The translations under genes were made by a program, and so were the position numbers. A stretch of 39,778 nucleotides of DNA from Candidatus Rokuibacteriota bacterium (GTDB taxonomy: Bacteria > Methylomirabilota > Methylomirabilia > Rokubacteriales > CSP1-6), in contig JACQFL010000007.1 of the NCBI GenBank assembly GCA_016200085.1, positions 1 to 39,778 on the forward strand, given 5' to 3'. This document shows positions 1 through 7,053 of the stretch, piece after piece (within the stretch, counting starts at the first letter, position 1; the number at the start of each line of letters is the position of its first letter). The notes under the pieces are model-generated. The model was not told the origin of the DNA. It saw only the letters and a list, made by a program, of their open reading frames with translations, and made no database searches.

Positions 1-251
1 CGGGTGCGTTTGCGCCCGCCCCCGGGGCGCCGGATCCGTCCCGGCGCCAGCGCCGCGGCCCCACGCGCCCGCAAGTCCTGGGCCCCGGCGCGGATCGCGC
101 GCCGCGACACGCCCGTGGCCCGCGCCACCGCCGACACCCCGCCCCGGCCCGCGGCCGCGACTTCCGCCGCGGCCATGAGCCGGCGCTGGCGCTCGTCCAG
201 ATGCCGCTCGATCAGCCGGAACCGTCGCCGAATTGCTGCTTCTGCCACCAT
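1..251 (-). CDS. ISAzo13-family transposase, N-terminal part (runs off the left edge)
   Basis: Read on the minus strand from the ATG at 251, the protein starts MVAEAAIRRRFRLIERHLDE and continues with a DERQRRLMAAAE segment, GGVSAVARATGVSRRAIR and RIRRPGGGRKR. That order (N-terminal helix, helix-turn-helix with the VSAVARATG core, basic RRPGGGRK linker) is typical of the DNA-binding end of ISAzo13/Rhodopirellula-type DDE transposases. Only about 83 codons are present; the DDE catalytic domain lies outside the window. The plus strand of the same interval is also open but looks like a high-GC shadow without domain character. Whether the element is intact cannot be judged. Confidence 0.7.
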   Translation of the reverse strand, partial: MVAEAAIRRRFRLIERHLDERQRRLMAAAEVAAAGRGGVSAVARATGVSRRAIRAGAQDLRARGAAALAPGRIRRPGGGRKRT

Positions 252-312
252 CCATGGGATACACTACCAGTGACCCTCACCGTATCTGGTACATGTATTT
301 TGTGACGATCCC
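1..312 (-). mobile_element. One end of an ISAzo13-family insertion sequence (truncated by the window)
   Basis: The stretch holds the start of an ISAzo13-type transposase reading leftward and about 60 nt of non-coding sequence upstream of it. The likely terminus lies near 290-312, where the minus strand reads GGGATCGTCACAAAATACAT. To the right of this point the sequence becomes less GC-rich and codes for an unrelated protein. The other end of the element and any target duplication are outside the window, so the exact boundary is an inference. Confidence 0.55.
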
Positions 313-315
313 TTA

Positions 316-594
316 GATACCGGTTTCCAACCGCATCCTGACGCGCGAGCAGGCGATTGATCCGATCGACACTCGCTAGTTCACCGTCGATATCGATCGC
401 CGCGGCGAGACGACGCAGTCGTAGCTGAAGCGGAGAGATCAACCGAGGGATTTCGTGCCAGAGCTGTTCCTGGATGCGTTGATCGGCGTCGGTAATTAGA
501 GACAGCGTTGAACGACTGTTCCACCAGTTTTCGATCGCGTCTTGCGCGCCGATGTGCATCTGAAAGACGAAGGACGCGATGTCCGCCGTCGGTG
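316..594 (-). pseudogene. Displaced 3' part of the upstream unknown gene (frameshift, then IS junction)
   Basis: In the frame following the 496-993 gene, the minus strand reads an ordinary-looking soluble stretch (DIASFVFQMHIGAQ, ENWWNSRS, WHEIPRLISPLQLRLRRLAA, VDRINRLLARQDAVGNRYL). Near 316-312 it runs into the presumed IS end and then out of frame to a stop at 212. Its composition and aromatic/aliphatic balance match a coding sequence better than the tail of the upstream frame, which turns into an Arg/Ser-rich string (HRRRTSRPSS). The simplest reading is one ancestral gene with a frameshift at about 575-620 whose 3' end was cut by the insertion. Two separate genes cannot be excluded. Confidence 0.4.
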
Positions 595-993
595 AGGTTT
601 GACAGATCGATTCTCGGAGGATTCGGATGCCTGGTTTCGCGCGTATATGGCGAAATTCTCGATCTGGTCCATGAAGTAGGCGACGTAGACGATGCCGGCC
701 AGCGAGGCGAACACGTTGAAGAGGTGTGCGAAATTAAACCCTTGCGCGACTCGGACGCGGGGTCCAATCTCATGCCGGATGAAATTCACGAGCTCCTGAG
801 TTCGGTCGTCACAGAGCAGATCGAAGAATTCCATTACCTTCGGATGAGTCAACTGGATGTTGAGGCCGCGATAGTGGCGAACCTCACGCTCCAGCGCCCG
901 GCGTACCGCCTCGCTCTCGTAGCCGTCTTCGGCTTCCACACGTTCGGCGATTCTGCGCAGCAGCTCGGCATGCACGTTGGTTACATCTGGCAC
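496..993 (-). CDS. Unrecognised protein with one hydrophobic segment, probably frameshifted
   Basis: I do not recognise this family. The first ~135 residues look genuine: an acidic/charged helical start (MPDVTNVHAELLRRIAERVE), then HPKVMEFFDLLCDDRTQELV, and one hydrophobic stretch around residues 105-125 (FNVFASLAGIVYVAYFM) that could be a single membrane helix. The last ~30 residues become Arg/Ser-rich and look out of frame; a plausible continuation lies in the next frame at 316-594. The region is visibly less GC-rich than the rest of the window and lies between an IS end and a toxin-antitoxin pair, which suggests horizontally acquired DNA. Function unknown. Confidence 0.45.
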   Translation of the reverse strand: MPDVTNVHAELLRRIAERVEAEDGYESEAVRRALEREVRHYRGLNIQLTHPKVMEFFDLLCDDRTQELVNFIRHEIGPRVRVAQGFNFAHLFNVFASLAGIVYVAYFMDQIENFAIYARNQASESSENRSVKPHRRRTSRPSSFRCTSARKTRSKTGGTVVQRCL

Positions 994-1111
994 TGAACCG
1001 TAAGGGCTCTGCCTGGCCGGGACTCGCCGTCACTCATTCCGTGCTGCCCTGAAGTGACGGCTGGGCGGTTACCGTCCGCCGCGATTCGTCCCGGGGACCT
1101 AGGAATCCTGA

Positions 1112-1129
1112 TATACTGATTTTCGGTAT
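1112..1129 (+). promoter_or_regulatory. Promoter -10 and operator-like palindrome at the antitoxin start
   Basis: TATACT at 1112-1117 is a near-consensus -10 hexamer only 10 nt before the ATG at 1128, so transcription would start at or next to the start codon (leaderless or nearly so). An imperfect palindrome, ATAC-N9-GTAT (1113-1129), overlaps the -10 and the start codon. This is where an AbrB-type antitoxin could bind to autoregulate. No convincing -35 is visible. Confidence 0.45.
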
Positions 1130-1367
1130 GGCGCAGACAATGACGATCCAGGTCCGCGGGCGGGGCACCTTGACCCTCCCTGCAACGCTCCGCGAGAAGT
1201 ATCGGCTTGGCGAAGGGGACCCCTTGACGGTAGTCGACCTCGATGGGGCGGTGCTCCTCAGTCCTCGGCTGCTCGTCGTCCCACGGCTTGCCGCCGAGAT
1301 GGAGCGGCTGCGACGAGCGCGAAAGCTGTCCTTGAAGGATCTGGGTGGCCCGGCCCGAGAAGACTGA
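1128..1367 (+). CDS. AbrB/MazE-family antitoxin (SpoVT-AbrB domain)
   Basis: The 79-residue protein begins with the swapped-hairpin AbrB fold: IQVRGRGTLTLPATLREKYR followed by LGEGDPLTVVDLDGAVLLSP. This corresponds to the family pattern of RG-x-(I/L)TLP, a LREK helix, then L-x-x-GD. The C-terminal half (about residues 50-79) is charged and helical and would be the toxin-binding tail. Its 3' end overlaps the PIN toxin gene by 23 nt, a typical arrangement of a type II toxin-antitoxin operon. By family knowledge it should neutralise the PIN RNase and repress its own promoter. The ATG at 1128 has no Shine-Dalgarno, consistent with a leaderless message. Confidence 0.85.
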   Translation: MAQTMTIQVRGRGTLTLPATLREKYRLGEGDPLTVVDLDGAVLLSPRLLVVPRLAAEMERLRRARKLSLKDLGGPARED

Positions 1368-1794
1368 GCCGCTACCCGTCTGCGTCGACGCTGACGTCCT
1401 GATCGCCGGCTTGGTGTCACGCACCGGCGCGAGCCACGCGATCCTAGTCCTCGGTGAGCTCGGCCTTCTGCATTTGGTCCTACCCGAGGCCGCCGTGGAA
1501 GAAGTCCGCCGGAACCTGACCGCGAAGCTTCCCGAGGCCGCTCCGCTGTTCGAAGAATTCCTCCGCGCGGTCCCGATTCAGATCCACACTCCCACCGCAC
1601 GCGACTGCGAACGGGCGCGCGGGTTTGCTGACCCGAAGGACATCCCGATCCTCGCCGCGGCGATCGGCTCAGGGGCGCGGATCCTCGTGACGCATAACAT
1701 CAGACACTTCCGTTCGCGTGAGGGAGTGCGTGTTGTGCGACCAAGAACGCTCATCGAGGAAGCCCGCGCCTGGATGGGATCGTTCGGAACGTGA
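1345..1794 (+). CDS. PIN-domain toxin, putative RNase
   Basis: This is a 149-residue single-domain PIN protein of the type often named toxin component, PIN family. The acidic site is visible: D15/D17 in CVDADVLIAGL, E52/E53 in PEAAVEEV, D99 in PKDIPILAAA, and the ILVTHN motif (N118) where many PIN proteins have D. It would be a Mg2+-dependent endoribonuclease held inactive by the AbrB-type antitoxin encoded just upstream with a 23-nt overlap. The start is the ATG at 1345; it leaves a 14-residue lead before the first catalytic Asp. The pair lies beside IS and pseudogene debris, as mobile addiction modules often do. Confidence 0.85.
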   Translation: MARPEKTEPLPVCVDADVLIAGLVSRTGASHAILVLGELGLLHLVLPEAAVEEVRRNLTAKLPEAAPLFEEFLRAVPIQIHTPTARDCERARGFADPKDIPILAAAIGSGARILVTHNIRHFRSREGVRVVRPRTLIEEARAWMGSFGT

Positions 1795-1869
1795 GGTGAT
1801 CGATGCCGTGGCGCTCCGAGCGTGGGGGCTTTGGGCCCGGCTCTGGGCCCCCCATGTCGGTTCGGCGGC

Positions 1870-2767
1870 GAGGAGCCAACGACGCGGATGACCGACGGGC
1901 CGTAGAGGACGTACGCCTGCTGGGCGATGTAGCGCTGGATGTCCCAGACGATGTCCCGGCGCTTCCTGGCGTCCAGGGTCTTGCGCCGTAGCTTCATCAT
2001 CTCGGTGAGCTTCGGGTCGCCGACGCCGCCGGCGTCAGCACCTGCCTGGGCATGAAGAACCGGTAGAGGTACGCATCCGGATCCGTCCACGCGCCGAAGA
2101 GGCGGGTGGCCATCTTGTCGAACTTGCCGAGGATCGTGCTGGCGATGTCAGCGCCGTACCCCTTGAGCTTGAGCTCGACCCCGACGGCCTCCTTTGCCAC
2201 GATCCGGGTCGAGGTCGAGGCCAGGTTGTCGAGGAACCACGCGTACGGCTCCTTGAGCGTGAGCTTGACCGTGTACTTGTCGGGCGCTTCCACCTTGTCG
2301 ATCTGCTCCAGCACGCCGCGGTTCGGGTTGCCCTTGATGGTGAGGAACCGCTCGTACGTGTACTTGACGTCCTCGGCGGTGAGCTCGCGGCCGTCGACGG
2401 GCGCCTTCTTGTGCCAGTGGACCCCACGGCGCAGCTTGAACACGTAGGTGGTGTCGCTGGGCTGGGTCCACGACTCGGCGAGGTCGCTCTCCAGCGGCGT
2501 GGTGCCCGGCCGGATGGAGGCGCCGGCCTTGACCTTCGGCAGGCGGCTCATCACGAACGACAGGTTCGTCATCGTGCGGTAGGACAGGGTCTGGTGCGGG
2601 TCGAAGCCGAGCGGCTCCTCGCCGCGGATCCGCAACGTGCCGCCGCGCTTCGGCGTCTGGGCCTCGAGGGCTGGTGCCCCGAGGGTGAGGCCCGCGGCTC
2701 CCGCCACGGCGGCGGCGCCTCCGAGCTTGATGAGCTCGCGGCGGGTCAGGTCGATCCGGTCGTCCAC
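1870..2767 (-). pseudogene. Decayed family 5 (peptide/nickel-type) ABC substrate-binding protein gene
   Basis: The first ~193 residues are a normal SBP family 5 N-lobe: a twin-arginine lipoprotein-like leader (RRELIKLGGAAAVAG), RGGTLRIRGEEPLGFDPH, RRGVHWHKKAPVDGRELTAED. At about position 2185 the sequence jumps from RIVAKEA directly to VGVELKLKGYGADIAS, a C-lobe segment, so the middle of the protein (roughly 200 residues by family length) is missing. Near 2035 a single missing base shifts the frame: the next frame continues as GGVGDPKLTEMMKLRRKT and DIQRYIAQQAYVLYGP, the expected C-terminus. Homology fades near 1870. A good Shine-Dalgarno (GAGGAGG, minus strand, about 2771-2777) remains. Internal deletion plus frameshift make it a pseudogene. 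Confidence 0.8.
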
Positions 2768-2878
2768 CGGGTCCTCCTCGGGGGTGAACAGCGTGCGCCG
2801 CCCGCCGATGCTAGCCCCGGGTGGGAGCGGTCAAGGCGATCCGTGCCCGTCCGCGCCGTGGTACCTTGGGCTCTCACC

Positions 2879-3862
2879 ATGCCCGCCATCGGCGACACGG
2901 CCGTGGAGATGCTCCAGTGGGTATTTCCGGAGCACGCCGGCGCTCCCGGGCAGATCCACGGCGGCCGCATGATGCAGTGGATCACCCAGGCCGGCACCAT
3001 GGCCGCCGCGCGCGTGGCGCGGGGCAACGTCGTGCTGGGCGCCATGGACGACATCGACTTCCTGCACCCCGTGAGGGTCGGCGAGATCGCGATCCTCCGC
3101 GCCCAGGTCGAGTACGTGGGGACGAGCTCGCTCGAGGTCGGCGTGCGGGTGTGGGCGGAGAACGTGATGACGGGCCGGCGCGAGGTGACGCTCAACTCCC
3201 ACCTCGTCTTCGTGAGCGTGGGGGACGACGCGCGGCCCCGCGCCGTCCGCGACGTCATCCATCCCCGCGGCCCGGAGGAGGCCGCGCTGGTGGAGGCGGC
3301 GCGCGAGCGGCGCAAGCACCGGCTGGTGCGCTTCGCCCACAAGGCGCGCATCCACGCGGCCGCCCCGGAGCCCGACGCCGACGTGCGCTGGCGGTTCGAG
3401 TCGGTACGCTCGGCGCTGCCCGAGGACGCCCTCTTCGGCCACATGATGTTCCCGGGCAAGATGCTGATGGACGTCGACGAGGCCGGCGGCATCCTCTCGA
3501 TGCGGTACTGCCGGGGCCTGGTGATGACGGCGTCGCTGGACGCCATGGACTTCTACTCGCCGATCTTCACCCACGAGGTGGTGAACTTTCGCGCCGGCCT
3601 GCACCACGTGGGCACCTCGTCACTCGAGGTCGGCGTGCACGTCATCGCCGAGCAGCCGCGCACCGGCGAGACGCGTCACGCGTGCACCGCGTACCTCACG
3701 TTCGTGCACCTGGGCGGCGACCTCCGGCCGCGTCCGGCGCCCGCGTTCACCCCCCAGACCCCGGGGGAGCAGCGGCGCTGGGAGGCGGCCCTGCTGCGCC
3801 GGGAGCGACGGCTCGAGCGGGTCAAGCGATTGAAGAGCGCGATCTCGAACGAAAGAGGGTAG
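2879..3862 (+). CDS. Acyl-CoA thioesterase, double hotdog
   Basis: The 327-residue protein carries two YciA/BFIT-like hotdog domains. The first (about residues 1-150) has PGQIHGGRMMQWITQAGTMA and DDIDFLHPVRVGE. The second (about 165-300) has HMMFPGKMLMDVDEAGGILS and LDAMDFYSPI. Each is followed by the same YVGTSSLEVGV/HVGTSSLEVGV strand, so the protein is an internal duplication. It should hydrolyse acyl-CoA thioesters in the cytoplasm; chain-length preference cannot be read. The ATG at 2879 is chosen because homology begins immediately; the long upstream open frame is a shadow of the antisense pseudogene. TACCTT about 12 nt upstream may be a -10 for a short-leader message. yebC follows after 4 nt. 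Confidence 0.85.
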   Translation: MPAIGDTAVEMLQWVFPEHAGAPGQIHGGRMMQWITQAGTMAAARVARGNVVLGAMDDIDFLHPVRVGEIAILRAQVEYVGTSSLEVGVRVWAENVMTGRREVTLNSHLVFVSVGDDARPRAVRDVIHPRGPEEAALVEAARERRKHRLVRFAHKARIHAAAPEPDADVRWRFESVRSALPEDALFGHMMFPGKMLMDVDEAGGILSMRYCRGLVMTASLDAMDFYSPIFTHEVVNFRAGLHHVGTSSLEVGVHVIAEQPRTGETRHACTAYLTFVHLGGDLRPRPAPAFTPQTPGEQRRWEAALLRRERRLERVKRLKSAISNERG

Positions 3863-3866
3863 GGGC

Positions 3867-4619
3867 ATGTCAGGGCACTCCCGGTGGTCACAGATCAAGC
3901 GGAAGAAGGGCAAGACCGACGTCCAGCGCGGGAAGCTGTTCTCGAAGATCCTGCGCGAGATCACCGTCGCGGCCAGGAACGGCGGCGGCGATCCCAAGGT
4001 CAACATGCGCCTCAAGGCGGCCATGGAGTCCGCCAAGGAGGCGAACATGCCGCACGACAACATCAAGCGCGCCATCCAGAAGGGCACGGGGGAGCTGCCG
4101 GGCGAGCAGTACGAGGAGATCTCCTACGAGGGCTACGCCCCCGGCGGGGTGGCCGTGATGATCCGGGTCCTCACCGACAACCGCAACCGCACCGCCCCGG
4201 AGATCCGGCACACCTTCGAGAAGCACGGCGGCCACATGGGGGCCTCCGGCGCGGTGGGATGGATGTTCGACCGCAAGGGCATCATCCAGGTCGACGCCGA
4301 GAGGATCTCCGAGGACGATCTCATGACGGTCGCCCTCGACGCGGGGGCGCAGGACATGCGCCGCGTCGAAAAAGCTTTCGAGATCACGACCGCCCCTGGT
4401 GAAATGGACGCGGTGCGCGCCGCGCTGGAGCAGCGCCACGCGCCGGTGGTCCAGGCCGAGGTGATGTTCGTGCCGCAGTCCACCGTCCGGGTCGAGGGCA
4501 AGGAAGCGCCGCAGGTCCTGAAATTGATCGAGGCGCTGGAGGAGCTGGACGACGTCCAGGCGGTCTACGCGAACTACGACATTCCGGACGAGGTCATCGA
4601 GGCCATCTCGGCGGCCTAG
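3867..4619 (+). CDS. yebC: YebC/PmpR (TACO1) family protein
   Basis: The 250-residue full-length protein starts with the invariant MSGHSRWSQIKRKKGKTDVQ and has the RGKLFSKILREITVAAR and NMPHDNIKRAIQKGTGE segments. The acidic middle and C-terminal domains end in YDIPDEVIEAISA. Members have been described as DNA-binding regulators and, more recently, as ribosome-associated factors that relieve stalling at proline stretches; sequence alone cannot choose. Immediate downstream linkage to ruvC-ruvA-ruvB is a classic arrangement. It is preceded by a short purine-rich leader right after the thioesterase stop. Confidence 0.95.
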   Translation: MSGHSRWSQIKRKKGKTDVQRGKLFSKILREITVAARNGGGDPKVNMRLKAAMESAKEANMPHDNIKRAIQKGTGELPGEQYEEISYEGYAPGGVAVMIRVLTDNRNRTAPEIRHTFEKHGGHMGASGAVGWMFDRKGIIQVDAERISEDDLMTVALDAGAQDMRRVEKAFEITTAPGEMDAVRAALEQRHAPVVQAEVMFVPQSTVRVEGKEAPQVLKLIEALEELDDVQAVYANYDIPDEVIEAISAA

Positions 4620-4632
4620 CCCGCCGGCGGCC

Positions 4633-5127
4633 GTGGCAGGGGTGTCGCGGGTGCTGGGGATCGACCCCGGCCTCGTGGCGACCGGATATGGACTCATCGA
4701 GCTGGTCGGGGGCGGCCTCCACGTCGCCGCCGTCGGCGTGGTGGAGACCAGCGCCAGCCTGGCGCTGGAGGAGCGGCTCGTCCTCATCCACGAGGGCGTT
4801 GCCGCGGTGCTCGACAAGCAAGCCCCACAGCTCGTCGTCCTCGAGGACCTCTACGCGGAGTACAAGTTTCCGCGCACCGCGCTCCTGATGGCCCACGCGC
4901 GCGGGGTGGTGTGCCTGGCGGCGCGCCAGCGCTGCGTCCCGGTGTGGACGCTGGCCCCGGCGGAGGTCAAGCGCGCCGTCAGCGCCAACGGCGCCGCCTC
5001 GAAGGAGCAGGTGCAGCGTGCCGTGCAGGCGCTCTTCCGGCTGCCCGAGCTGCCGCATCCGACGCACGTGGCCGATGCGCTCGCGCTCGCCTACACGGGC
5101 CTCTCCCGCTCGCGGAGCATCCGGTGA
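4633..5127 (+). CDS. ruvC: Crossover junction endodeoxyribonuclease RuvC
   Basis: The 164-residue RNase H-like Holliday-junction resolvase has its acidic residues in place: D11 in LGIDPGLVATGYG, E71 in VVLEDLYAEYKFPRTALLMA, and H145/D148 in the HPTHVADALALA motif. It cuts four-way junctions after branch migration by RuvAB. The GTG at 4633 is chosen because the IDPG motif normally lies about ten residues from the N-terminus. The gene ends with a GTGA overlap into ruvA, so translation of the three Ruv proteins is coupled. Confidence 0.95.
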   Translation: MAGVSRVLGIDPGLVATGYGLIELVGGGLHVAAVGVVETSASLALEERLVLIHEGVAAVLDKQAPQLVVLEDLYAEYKFPRTALLMAHARGVVCLAARQRCVPVWTLAPAEVKRAVSANGAASKEQVQRAVQALFRLPELPHPTHVADALALAYTGLSRSRSIR

Positions 5128-5801
5128 TCGCCTCCCTGAGCGGCCGCCTGCGACGCAAGAGCGAGGACCGTCTCGTGCTCGACGTCAACGGCGTCGGCTA
5201 CGAGGTCTTCGTGCCGCCGATCGCCATGCGCGAGCTCGCCGACCTCAAGGCGGCCGAGGGCGAGGCCGCGGGCACGCTCTCGCTCGTCACGTACTACCAC
5301 GCCACGCGTGACCAGCCGCGACCCGTGCTCATCGGGTTCACCTCGGAGCTCGACCGAGAGTTCTTCGAGCGGCTGATCACGGTCAAGGACATGGGACCGA
5401 TGGTCGCGGCCCGCGCGCTGTCCTCCCCGGTCGGCGAGATCGCGGCCGCCATCATCCGTCAGGACGAGAAGTACCTCCGCTCGCTGCCGGGCATCGGGCC
5501 GCAGAAGGCCAAGAACATCGTGGCCCAGCTGCAGAACAAGGTCGCGAAGTTCGCTCTCGCCCGCGAGGGGGGCCGCTCCGAGGAGCCCGTGAGTGCGGGC
5601 GCTCCGGCCGCCGTGGTGCCGCCCGACGCCGACGGCCTGCGCGACCTCGTCTTCGAGGTCCTCGTCAAGCAGCTCGGCCACCGGCCGAGCGAGGCCTCGC
5701 AGCTCATCGGCGACGCCTTCAAGCGCCGGCCCGGCATCGCCTCCCCCGAGGAGCTCTTCGACGAGATCTATCGCGGCGGCGGCGCCACGGTGCAGGCGTG
5801 A
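5124..5801 (+). CDS. ruvA: Holliday junction branch migration protein RuvA
   Basis: This 225-residue protein starts at the GTG of the GTGA overlap with ruvC. It has the domain I OB-fold start IASLSGRLRRKSEDRLVLDV and VNGVGYEVFVPP, the helix-hairpin-helix region ITVKDMGPMVAARAL and LRSLPGIGPQKAKNIVAQL, a flexible Ala/Pro linker around 155-170, and the C-terminal RuvB-binding domain III (DLVFEVLVKQLGHRPSEASQ). The tetramer holds the junction square-planar and loads RuvB. An upstream extension of the frame is ruvC shadow. Overlaps ruvB by GTGA. Confidence 0.95.
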   Translation: MIASLSGRLRRKSEDRLVLDVNGVGYEVFVPPIAMRELADLKAAEGEAAGTLSLVTYYHATRDQPRPVLIGFTSELDREFFERLITVKDMGPMVAARALSSPVGEIAAAIIRQDEKYLRSLPGIGPQKAKNIVAQLQNKVAKFALAREGGRSEEPVSAGAPAAVVPPDADGLRDLVFEVLVKQLGHRPSEASQLIGDAFKRRPGIASPEELFDEIYRGGGATVQA

Positions 5802-6841
5802 GCGCCGCGGCCGACGAGAGCAAGATCCTCAGCCGGGCGGCGGCGCCCGAGGAGGCGCAGTTCGAGCGCCAGCTCCGCCCGCGCTCCTTCGCGGAGTACG
5901 TCGGCCAGGAGGAGGCGGTGGCCAGCCTGCGCGTCTCGGTGGCGGCCGCGCGCCAGCGTGCCGAGTGCGTGGACCACGTGCTGCTCTACGGCCCCCCCGG
6001 CCTCGGCAAGACCACGCTCGCCGGCGTGATCGCCAACGAGATGGCCACCAACCTCGTGGCGACCTCGGGCCCGGCCATCGAGCGCGGCGCCGACCTGATG
6101 GGCATCCTGACCAACCTCAGCGAGAAGGACGTCCTCTTCATCGACGAGGTCCACCGGCTGTCGCGCGTGGTGGAGGAGCTGCTGTACCCGGCCATGGAGG
6201 ACTTCTCGGTCAACTTCGTGATCGACCGCGGGATGCACGCCCGCACGCTCAAGTACGCGCTCCGGCCCTTCACGCTGGTGGCCGCGACCACGCGGCCCGG
6301 CATGCTCTCGGCGCCCCTGCGCGAGCGCTTCGGGATCTTCCAGCACCTCGACTTCTACTCGGAGGGGGAGCTGACGCGTATCGTGACGCGCTCGGCCTCC
6401 ATCCTCGGGGCCAGCATCGACCCGGGCGGGGCCGCGGAGATCGCCCGTCGCGCGCGGGGCACGCCGCGCATCGTCAACCGGCTGCTGCGCCGCGTGCGCG
6501 ACTACGCCCAGGTCCACGGCGACGGTCTCATCGCCGGCGCCATCACCCGCGACGCGCTCGACCGCGAAGGCGTCGACGCGCGCGGGCTCGACCGGCTCGA
6601 CCGCCGCTTCCTCGGCGCCATCGTCGACCACTACGGCGGGGGGCCGGTGGGCATCGAGGCGGTGGCCGCCACCATCAACGACGAGGCGGAGTCGCTCGCC
6701 GAGATGGTGGAGCCGTATCTGTTGAAGATCGGGTTCCTGGTGCGGACGCCCGCCGGCCGCCGGGTGAGCCGCGAGGCGTATCTGCATCTCGGCAAGCAGC
6801 CGCCCGCGGGCCCGGGCGGGCAGGGCGGGCTCTTCCAGTGA
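5798..6841 (+). CDS. ruvB: Holliday junction helicase RuvB
   Basis: The 347-residue AAA+ motor has Walker A GPPGLGKTT at 65-73, Walker B DVLFIDEVH at 111-119, and sensor I in TLVAATTRPGMLS. The C-terminal winged helix ends GFLVRTPAGRRVSREAYLHL with its DNA-contacting arginines. It starts at the GTG of a GTGA overlap with ruvA and has the usual ~20-residue lead (LSRAAAPEEAQFERQLRPRS). It drives branch migration with RuvA. The stop overlaps the next gene by GTGA. Confidence 0.97.
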   Translation: MSAAADESKILSRAAAPEEAQFERQLRPRSFAEYVGQEEAVASLRVSVAAARQRAECVDHVLLYGPPGLGKTTLAGVIANEMATNLVATSGPAIERGADLMGILTNLSEKDVLFIDEVHRLSRVVEELLYPAMEDFSVNFVIDRGMHARTLKYALRPFTLVAATTRPGMLSAPLRERFGIFQHLDFYSEGELTRIVTRSASILGASIDPGGAAEIARRARGTPRIVNRLLRRVRDYAQVHGDGLIAGAITRDALDREGVDARGLDRLDRRFLGAIVDHYGGGPVGIEAVAATINDEAESLAEMVEPYLLKIGFLVRTPAGRRVSREAYLHLGKQPPAGPGGQGGLFQ

Positions 6842-7053
6842 CCGACGTGGGCCGCACGCTCGTGGTGGTCGGGCTCGTGATCGCCCTCGTGGGCGTCGTG
6901 CTGATGCTGCTCGGCCGCGCGCCCTGGCTCGGCCGGCTCCCCGGGGACATCCACGTCCAGCGCGGGAACTTCACCTTCTACTTCCCCATCGCCACCTCGC
7001 TGCTCGTCAGCGTGCTCCTCACCCTGCTGTTCTGGTTGTTCGGCCGGCGTTGA
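6838..7053 (+). CDS. DUF2905 family small membrane protein
   Basis: The 71-residue protein has two predicted membrane helices (VVVGLVIALVGVVLMLLG and YFPIATSLLVSVLLTLLFWL) joined by the diagnostic loop WLGRLPGDIHVQRGNFTFYFP. The GRLPGDI-x-(V/I)-xRGN-x-x-(F/Y)-x-P core defines DUF2905. Function is unknown; family members often lie beside ruvB or queA. The GTG start at 6838 comes from the GTGA overlap with ruvB. Its own stop overlaps the next gene as TTGA. Confidence 0.9.
   Translation: MTDVGRTLVVVGLVIALVGVVLMLLGRAPWLGRLPGDIHVQRGNFTFYFPIATSLLVSVLLTLLFWLFGRR

Noticed and set aside
4..273. Plus-strand 89-codon frame at the left edge
   Set aside because: Arg/Ala-rich shadow; the minus strand gives a clear ISAzo13 transposase N-terminus.
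1803..1991. Small plus-strand frame after the PIN toxin
   Set aside because: It lies antisense to the tail of the pseudogene and has no features; GTGAGGTGATCG before it looks like a ribosome binding site by chance.
2411..2878. Upstream extension of the thioesterase frame by 156 codons
   Set aside because: It is antisense to the substrate-binding pseudogene and not thioesterase-like; homology begins at the ATG 2879.
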